Origin: Roseovarius autotrophicus
Lineage (GTDB): Bacteria; Pseudomonadota; Alphaproteobacteria; Rhodobacterales; Rhodobacteraceae
Direction of reading: 5' to 3'
Length of the DNA stretch: 39,736 nt
Assembly: GCF_018069895.1 (NCBI RefSeq)
Contig: NZ_JAGQDH010000021.1
Coordinates: forward strand, 1-39,736
The notes beneath the pieces were generated by a model that saw only the letters and a list, made by a program, of their open reading frames with translations, was not told the origin of the DNA and made no database searches. Positions 34,148-39,736 of the stretch are shown in pieces. Numbering within the stretch: the first letter of the stretch is position 1; every line of letters starts with the position of its first letter. The translations under genes were made by a program, and so were the position numbers.

Positions 34148-35851
34148 TCAGGTCGCGATGGCATAGGACGGCCGGCGGGGATCCGCGCCTCCGAGGATCA
34201 GCCCTTCGCCAGCCACCGACTGCACCGCGCACAGCCCGCCTGCGCGCCAGTCGTTGTCCGGCCAGCGCGAAATCTCGTGACCCTGCGCGGCCAGCGCCTC
34301 GGCCGTAGTGTCCGCGATGCCCGGCTCCAGCTTGACCAGCCCGTGATGATGGGTGAACGGCGCGAACGAGCCGGGGAAATTGTAGGTGGCAAAACGCGGC
34401 GCCTCGATGGCTTCCTGCAGGCCCATGCCGAAATGCACACGGTTGAGCAGGAACTGCAGCATCGCCTGGCTTTGCACGTCCCCGCCCGGCGTGCCGAAGG
34501 GCATCACATCTCCGTCGCGCGCGAACATCGCGGGGTTCGGCGTCAGCCGCGGCCGCTTGCCGGGATACACCCCCGAGGGGTGGCGCGGATCCGGGCGCGA
34601 CTGGCTCCCGCGCGAGGACGGCACGAGGCCGGTGCCCGGCACCACCGGCACCGACCACGACCCGTCGCTGGGCGTCGCCGAGAAGGCGTTGCCCGCCGCG
34701 TCGATCACCGCGACATAGGAGGTGTCGGGTTCCGGGCGCGGGTCGTCATCCCCGGCGGGAACCTGCGCGTGGGGGCTGTCCCCCTCCAGCAACCGCCCCG
34801 GCATCCCGCCCCGGGCACATAGCCGGTTGATCTGCGCCAGACGCGCGCGGGCGTGGTCAGGCGACAGCAGCCGCTCGAGCGGGACATCGACGGACGCGGG
34901 GTCGCCGAAATGGTATTCGCGGTCAGCGAACGCATTGTCGAGGACCTCCACCAGCAAGTGGATATAGTCCGGGCTGTTGTGGGCCAGCCCCTCCAGCCGG
35001 GCCTCCTCCAGCTGGCGCAGCGCCATCGCCAGCACCGGCCCCTGGCACCACGCCCCGCAGACGAAAAGCTGCCCGCCCAGCGTCTCCATCCCCAGTGCAG
35101 GCTCCATCCGGCAGCGATAGCTGGCCATGTCCTCGCGCGTCAAGAAGCCACCCTCGGCCTGCACGAAGTCCACGATCTCGGCCGCCAGATCGCCGCGATA
35201 GAAGGCGTCGCGCACCGCCTGCAGGCCTGCCGCACGGTTGCCGTCCGCCGTCCGCTCGGCCGCGAAAAGCCGCTCGAAGGTGGTGGCGAGGTCGCTCTGT
35301 ACGAACCGCTCGCCCACTCGGGGCACGCGGCCGTGCGGCAGATAGACCTCGGCGCTGGAGGGGAAGGCGCGGTAGCCGTCCTCGTACTCGGTGATCGTGT
35401 CCACCAGCAGCGGGTGGACGGCGAACCCGTCGCGGGCATGGCGCGCGGCCGCATTGGCGACATCGCGAAACGACATCGTGCCGAAGCGCGCCAGCGCGTC
35501 CAGCCACGCCGCGGGCGCCCCGGGGACGACGATCCGCTCCACCCCGTCGGGGATGGTGCCGTTGTGGCGGTCCATGAAGTGGCTCGGCGGGATCAAGGCG
35601 GGCCACACGCCCAGCCCGTCGATGGTGATCGGGACCTCCATCCCGGCCATCCGGATCATGATCGGCGCCACCCCGGCCACATTGACCAGATCGGGCTGCA
35701 CCACCCCCAGCGTGATGCCCGCGGCAACTCCGGCATCCACCGCATTGCCGCCCGCGGCCAGCACGTCATGCGCGGCGACGGTGGCCAAGTAATGCCCGGC
35801 CGATACGGCATGGCGGGTGCCCGCAACCTCGGGTCGGGTCAGGGTGATCAT
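34148..35851 (-). CDS. Gamma-glutamyltransferase family enzyme
   Basis: A 567-residue Ntn-hydrolase precursor of the gamma-glutamyltransferase family, which transfers or hydrolyses gamma-glutamyl groups or cleaves related amides. The probable autocatalytic cleavage is before Thr377 in PDTSYVAVIDAAGNA, giving a large and a small subunit. The small subunit keeps a GTPGGDVQSQAMLQ segment matching the family GGxxI region. There is no signal peptide, so unlike enterobacterial GGT it is likely cytoplasmic, as in YwrD-type or acylase-like relatives. Start ATG 35851 follows GAGGAT. It neighbours a TRAP transporter and VOC gene, suggesting catabolism of an imported compound. Confidence 0.9.
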   Translation of the reverse strand: MITLTRPEVAGTRHAVSAGHYLATVAAHDVLAAGGNAVDAGVAAGITLGVVQPDLVNVAGVAPIMIRMAGMEVPITIDGLGVWPALIPPSHFMDRHNGTIPDGVERIVVPGAPAAWLDALARFGTMSFRDVANAAARHARDGFAVHPLLVDTITEYEDGYRAFPSSAEVYLPHGRVPRVGERFVQSDLATTFERLFAAERTADGNRAAGLQAVRDAFYRGDLAAEIVDFVQAEGGFLTREDMASYRCRMEPALGMETLGGQLFVCGAWCQGPVLAMALRQLEEARLEGLAHNSPDYIHLLVEVLDNAFADREYHFGDPASVDVPLERLLSPDHARARLAQINRLCARGGMPGRLLEGDSPHAQVPAGDDDPRPEPDTSYVAVIDAAGNAFSATPSDGSWSVPVVPGTGLVPSSRGSQSRPDPRHPSGVYPGKRPRLTPNPAMFARDGDVMPFGTPGGDVQSQAMLQFLLNRVHFGMGLQEAIEAPRFATYNFPGSFAPFTHHHGLVKLEPGIADTTAEALAAQGHEISRWPDNDWRAGGLCAVQSVAGEGLILGGADPRRPSYAIAT

Positions 35852-36018
35852 GGGCAGGATCCTCGGATGATTGGGGTCGGATGACTGGGGGGCCGATCGC
35901 CGACGGGCGGCAGGCCGTTGGAGGACAGGTTTTCACAGCGCCCCGGCGTATTCAAGCACGGCGGACCCGGGCGCCAACGCCTGTGGTCAAGGCGCGCGTT
36001 GCTTGCTACGCTCGCACC

Positions 36019-36924
36019 ATGACACATCCGCGCCAGACCCCCGAAAACGCCGAGGTCTTTCTGGACCACCTGGCCCATTTCCTGCCCGACATGGCGGTGG
36101 CCGAAACGGTGCTGGAGGGGCTGGGCTTCACGCTGACGCCGTTCACGGTGCAGCGCAACCAGACGCCGGACGGGTATATCCCTTCCGGCACCGCCAACCG
36201 CTGTGCCATGCTGGACAATGGGTATCTGGAATTCCTGACGCGGGCCTCCGACACGGCGCTGGCGCGCCAGCTGGAGGCGGCGCTGGCGCGGTATACCGGG
36301 GTGCATCTGCTGGCGATGGCCGCCGCGGACGCCGAAGCGGTGACGGCGCGGCTGGCGCGCGAGGGCTTCGCGCCGAACCCCGTGGTCCACCTGACCCGGT
36401 CGATCGAGACCGCCGACGGGCAGGAGGCGCTGGGCCGGTTCTCGGTCGTGCGGGTGTCGCCCGGAACGATGCCCGAGGGGCGCATCCAGCTTCTGACGCA
36501 CCACACCCCGGATCTGGTGTGGCAGGACCGCTGGACGCGCCACCGCAACGGCGTCGTCTCGCTGGAGGCGGCGCTGGTCGCCATCTCCGATCCTTCGGAG
36601 GCCGCCGCGCGCTACGGCCGGTTCCTGGGCCGCACGCCCGCGCCGCTGGAGGGTGGTCGGTACCTGCTGGCGCTGGACCGCGGCACGCTGGTGTTCGCGC
36701 CCGATGCCTCGCATCTTGGCGGCGGCACTGGTGGGCCGCGTCCCTGGATCGCCGGGTACGCGCTGGGGACCGCCGATCCTGAGGCCACGGCCGGGATCCT
36801 GTGCGCGGGTGGCGCGCACCGGCTGCAAGGGGAGGCGGGCGCGCCGGTGCTGGCGCTGCCCGATGCGATCGGGGGGCACGTGGCGCTCGTGTGCCCCGGC
36901 CAGCGCCCTGCGTTCGCGCGCTGA
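36019..36924 (+). CDS. VOC/glyoxalase-like protein
   Basis: A 301-residue protein resembling the Glyoxalase_3 type of vicinal oxygen chelate proteins. It begins with a VFLDHLAHFLPDMAVAE segment holding a His at about residue 17 and contains SGTANRCAMLDNGYLEFL, the usual second strand pair with its metal-site Glu. A second VOC-like half follows after about residue 190. Enzyme activity is unknown. Family members include dioxygenases, isomerases and binding proteins. Start ATG 36019 is chosen by family match, and no strong ribosome binding site is seen. It ends 6 bases before the convergent TRAP permease gene. Confidence 0.8.
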   Translation: MTHPRQTPENAEVFLDHLAHFLPDMAVAETVLEGLGFTLTPFTVQRNQTPDGYIPSGTANRCAMLDNGYLEFLTRASDTALARQLEAALARYTGVHLLAMAAADAEAVTARLAREGFAPNPVVHLTRSIETADGQEALGRFSVVRVSPGTMPEGRIQLLTHHTPDLVWQDRWTRHRNGVVSLEAALVAISDPSEAAARYGRFLGRTPAPLEGGRYLLALDRGTLVFAPDASHLGGGTGGPRPWIAGYALGTADPEATAGILCAGGAHRLQGEAGAPVLALPDAIGGHVALVCPGQRPAFAR

Positions 36925-36930
36925 GGTCAC

Positions 36931-38880
36931 TCAGGCCATCGCCGGGCGCTGCAACCACTGGCGCACCGTCACCAACCCCAGCAGGCTGATCCCGAAGAAC
37001 GACGCCCACAGGCTGGGATACAGCAGTCCAAACGCCGCCGGCAGCAGCAGCACCCGTTCCACCATCGACAGCGGCCGCAGCAGATACCCCTCCAGGATCA
37101 CGTTCAGCGTGATGACGCCGATCAGCGCCAGCAGCGCCGCGAACGCCGTCGTCAGGATGTTGGCGTCCACGCCCAGGATCTCGGGGTGGATCACGAACAT
37201 GAACGGTAGGATGAACCCCGGCAGCCCCAGCCGCACCGCGATGAAGCTGGTGCGGAAGAACGACGCCTGCGCGATCTTGGCCGCCACCAGGCAGCAGATC
37301 GCCACCGGCGGCGTGATGGCCGAGATGTTGGCGAAGAAGAACACGAACATATGCGCCGCGATCAGCGGCACGCCCAGTTCCACGAGCGCCGGTGCCCCCA
37401 GCAACGCCACCAGGATATAGGCTGCCGAGGTCGGCAGCCCCAGCCCGAACGCCAGACACGCGAACGCCGCCACCACCAGCAGCAGCGCCAAGTTGCCGCC
37501 CGCCAGCTCCAGCATGAAGAACGACAGCTTCTGCGAGAACCCGGTGACGGCGAGGATATCCACCAGCACCCCGATCACCGCCACCACCACCGCCACCTGC
37601 GCGCCCCGCAGCGCCCCGTCATAGGCGATGGAGCACACCAGCCGCAGCGTGTTCGACGCAATGGCCGCGATCCCGCGCCACGACAGCGCCATCTCGCGCA
37701 GGATGTAGAGCACCGCCAGGATCGCGGTGGCCTGCAGCGCCGCGCGGCCGGGCATGTTCACCACGATCAGGATGATCACCAGATAGGCGGTGGCGATGAA
37801 GAAATGCAGATGCTTCAGGCAGGCCAGCCAGACCGGCTCGGGGCTTTCGAACTCGCGGGTCAGCTCGACCTGCGCGGTGGCGTCGAGGTTAAAGCGCACC
37901 GCCCGCAAATGCACTGCGAACATCAGGTAGACATAGAAAATCAGCGCCGGGAACACCGCCGCCAGCACGATCTCGCCATAGGGGATGCCGGTCATGCCAA
38001 CGATCAGGAACGCAGCCAGCCCCATCACCGGCGGTGTGATCTGCCCCGCGGTGGAGGCGACGCTTTCCACCGCGCCAGCGAATTCGGGCTTGAAGCCCAC
38101 CTTCTTCATCAACGGAATCGTCAGCGCCCCGGTGGAGGCGACGTTGGCCACGCTGGACCCCGACACCATCCCCATGAATCCCGAGGAGATGATGGCGATC
38201 TGCGCCGGCCCCGCCCGCGTGCGCCCGCCGATGCGATAGGCCAGCTGCATGATGAAGCTCACGCAGCCCGTGGCCTGCAAGGCTGCCGCAAACAGCATGA
38301 ACGGAAAGATCGTGCCCGCCGACAGCTCGGACAGCCCGCCCAGCAGGCCGTGGAAATACGGGATCGAGGTGTAGCCGATCAGCCGCTTGAGGTTCAGCCC
38401 GCCGTGGTACAGCAACCCCTCGGGCATCGACGGGCCGAAATAGCCGTAAAGCAGCCCCACCACCGCGATGGCCGAAACCACCCAGCCCCATTCGCGCATC
38501 GAGGCATAGAGCGCAAGGCCCAGGAACACGAGCGCCACGACCATGTCGGTGTCGTTGGGCAGGAACGAGCGTTGCCGCGTCAGCGCGCGGTATTCGGCAA
38601 AGACATAGCCGATGATGGCGGCGGTCACGAGCGCAAGCAGCAGATGGATCACCCGCGATGGCAGCCGCCGCGCCATCGCCGCGGCCGCGAGCATCAGCAC
38701 CACGACCGTGCCGCCCACATGCACGATCTTGAACAGCCCCGACGGCCAGAAAAATGTCAAGATCTGGTTCACATGGGCCCAGACGAAAATGATGCTCACC
38801 ATGCCCGCAAGCAGGATCAGCCAGGGGTTGCCCTCGCTGGTGGTGAAATAGCCCGCGGCGCGCTTGGCCCAAGAGTGCAT
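36931..38880 (-). CDS. TRAP transporter fused permease (TAXI type)
   Basis: A 649-residue inner-membrane protein in which the small (4TM) and large (12TM) TRAP subunits are fused, as in the TIGR02123-type partners of TAXI binding proteins. It imports an organic acid or similar solute with a sodium gradient. Hydrophobic helices run through the whole length. Family segments such as GQITPPVMGLAAFLI, LGLPTSAAYILVALL and ANISAITPPVAICC are clear. I set the start at ATG 38880 (MHSWAKRA) with GGGAG upstream. Its binding-protein gene just upstream is broken, so the transporter may not work. Confidence 0.93.
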   Translation of the reverse strand: MHSWAKRAAGYFTTSEGNPWLILLAGMVSIIFVWAHVNQILTFFWPSGLFKIVHVGGTVVVLMLAAAAMARRLPSRVIHLLLALVTAAIIGYVFAEYRALTRQRSFLPNDTDMVVALVFLGLALYASMREWGWVVSAIAVVGLLYGYFGPSMPEGLLYHGGLNLKRLIGYTSIPYFHGLLGGLSELSAGTIFPFMLFAAALQATGCVSFIMQLAYRIGGRTRAGPAQIAIISSGFMGMVSGSSVANVASTGALTIPLMKKVGFKPEFAGAVESVASTAGQITPPVMGLAAFLIVGMTGIPYGEIVLAAVFPALIFYVYLMFAVHLRAVRFNLDATAQVELTREFESPEPVWLACLKHLHFFIATAYLVIILIVVNMPGRAALQATAILAVLYILREMALSWRGIAAIASNTLRLVCSIAYDGALRGAQVAVVVAVIGVLVDILAVTGFSQKLSFFMLELAGGNLALLLVVAAFACLAFGLGLPTSAAYILVALLGAPALVELGVPLIAAHMFVFFFANISAITPPVAICCLVAAKIAQASFFRTSFIAVRLGLPGFILPFMFVIHPEILGVDANILTTAFAALLALIGVITLNVILEGYLLRPLSMVERVLLLPAAFGLLYPSLWASFFGISLLGLVTVRQWLQRPAMA

Positions 38881-38899
38881 GGTGGCTCCCGATGGAGGT

Positions 38900-38924
38900 G
38901 CACCGCCGTCATCGACGGCGGTGC
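38900..38924 (-). promoter_or_regulatory. 11-bp hairpin between binding protein and permease
   Basis: GCACCGCCGTC (38900-38910) and GACGGCGGTGC (38914-38924) form a perfect stem with a 3-base loop. It lies in the 74-base gap downstream of the binding-protein gene and ahead of the permease. Hairpins in this position often stabilise the upstream mRNA so that binding protein exceeds permease. No T-run is present. Confidence 0.65.
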
Positions 38925-38954
38925 GGATTGCGGATCGTCCGTCGTCGCGGCGGG

Positions 38955-39610
38955 TCAGTCCGCCTCGACCATGCCGTCCTGCCACAGTCCGCGTTCCTTG
39001 AAGAACCGCGCGGCGCCCTTGTGGACGGGGTATCCGGACACCAGGTTCGCCGCGCCGAAGTCGGGCGCGATGTCGGCGAACTGCACGCCCAGCGCGTGGA
39101 CCTCGTCGAGGTTGTCGAAGATCGCGGTCATCACGGTATAGGCGACCTCCTCGGTGACCTCCGGGGCAACGGCCAGCACACCCGAGAACGACGTGGTCAG
39201 GATGTCCTCGCCCTCGGCGCCCACCGCCGCGGCCGGGATCAGGCCGGGCCGCGCGCCGCCGTTAATCGCGGCCGCGGCCGCCATCAGCTCCTCCGAGATC
39301 GGCAGGATGCGGACCTCCTGCAGCGCCATCAGCTCGGTCATGAGCGGCGACGGGCGCCCGTTGGTCAGCAGCGACGGGATGCAGTCCACCGCGCCCGCGC
39401 GCAGCGCGTCATAGCTCTCGCGCCAGGAGCCATAGGTCCAGTCGATCCCGTCGAGGATGCCGGCGGCCTCGAACAGCACCTCGAACAGGACCGCGGTGGA
39501 CGACCCCGACGGCGAGGGCATGACGCGCCGCCCGACCAGATCCTCGATCGTGCGGATGTCGCTGTCGGCCCGCACCATCGGCGTGCAGTTGAACAGCGTG
39601 TAGGCGAACA
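38955..39610 (-). pseudogene. TAXI-family TRAP binding protein, 5' end removed by IS21
   Basis: The remaining 218 or so codons encode the C-terminal two thirds of a TAXI-family periplasmic solute-binding protein: FAYTLFNCTPMVRADSDI, then IEDLVGRRVMPSPSGSSTAV and the ending FFKERGLWQDGMVEAD. The N-terminus with its signal peptide is missing because the IS21 end begins at 39611 within the gene. A frame continues a few codons into the IS but gives no signal peptide, so export is impossible. Gene order to the permease is otherwise normal. Confidence 0.85.
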
Positions 39611-39736
39611 TGTCAACGCCGGAGTAAAATTGGGCCACGGGGCGGCGCAAAACTAGGCCACCTGGGGTTTCTGCGGGGCGCGCGTGGCGGGCGGCGGCCA
39701 GTCAGCCGCGCTCTCCATGTAGCTGGCGGGTGACTG
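39611..39736 (+). mobile_element. IS21-family left end, continues past right edge
   Basis: Begins TGTCAACGCCGGAGTAAAAT and carries the same repeated GGCGCAAAACTAGGCCA-type transposase sites as the copies at 31022 and 31139. By comparison, istB and istA should follow on the minus strand beyond the window. It interrupts the TAXI binding-protein gene. Confidence 0.82.

Noticed and set aside
34013..34822. Plus-strand open frame after the capsid scrap
   Set aside because: Mostly antisense to the gamma-glutamyltransferase gene and without family features.

Overview
The window comes from an alphaproteobacterium, most likely a member of the Rhodobacteraceae (Roseobacter/Rhodobacter type). Reasons are the high GC content, the str operon order rpsL-rpsG-fusA-tuf, a DUF2125 protein, an EamA/CysQ/PmbA cluster, TRAP transporters, and short GC-rich palindromes between genes. 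This rests on protein style and layout, not on a database search.

Layout. (1) 1-11627 is core chromosome: the leftward str operon with a near-consensus promoter at 3518-3546, a divergent rhamnosyltransferase-like gene, an EamA permease, a CysQ-like phosphatase coupled to PmbA, a DUF2125 lipid/periplasmic-type protein, an SDR oxidoreductase and adenine deaminase. (2) 11628-17700 is accessory: a tRNA-fMet 3' fragment that looks like an old attachment site, a two-gene Hachiman antiphage system (hamA nuclease-like, hamB helicase), and a ParB-fold gene. (3) 17900-24550 is the left arm of a prophage or integrative element: a P4-type integrase, then after a 0.6-kb control region a tightly packed operon of an excisionase-like protein, a small protein, a VRR-NUC protein, a replication initiator, a cytosine-C5 methyltransferase and a further phage protein, joined by 4-base stop/start overlaps. 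(4) 24941-30621 is a two-gene cargo locus: a 1697-residue protein combining glycosyltransferase-like, kinase-like and methyltransferase modules, coupled to a LOG-family (TIGR00725-like) enzyme. (5) 30622-34147 holds an IS21-family insertion sequence sitting against an older IS21 end, followed by fused scraps of phage S49 protease and capsid genes. (6) 34148-39610 is metabolic: a gamma-glutamyltransferase-like enzyme, a VOC protein, and a TRAP permease whose TAXI binding protein is cut by a second IS21 copy running off the right edge.

How it fits together. The phage-type early operon (3) and the capsid scraps (5) read as two ends of one prophage whose middle has been replaced by cargo (4) and IS elements. 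The Hachiman pair (2) adds defence next to it.

The three observations I rate highest are: an apparently genuine second gene nested in the +1 frame of the cytosine methyltransferase (23148-23894), whose stop codon is the one overlapped by the next gene; an iteron array embedded in the replication initiator gene (21928-22087), read in three different protein frames and followed by an AT-rich patch; and the giant glycosyltransferase/kinase/methyltransferase protein paired with a LOG enzyme, whose function I do not recognise as a described system.
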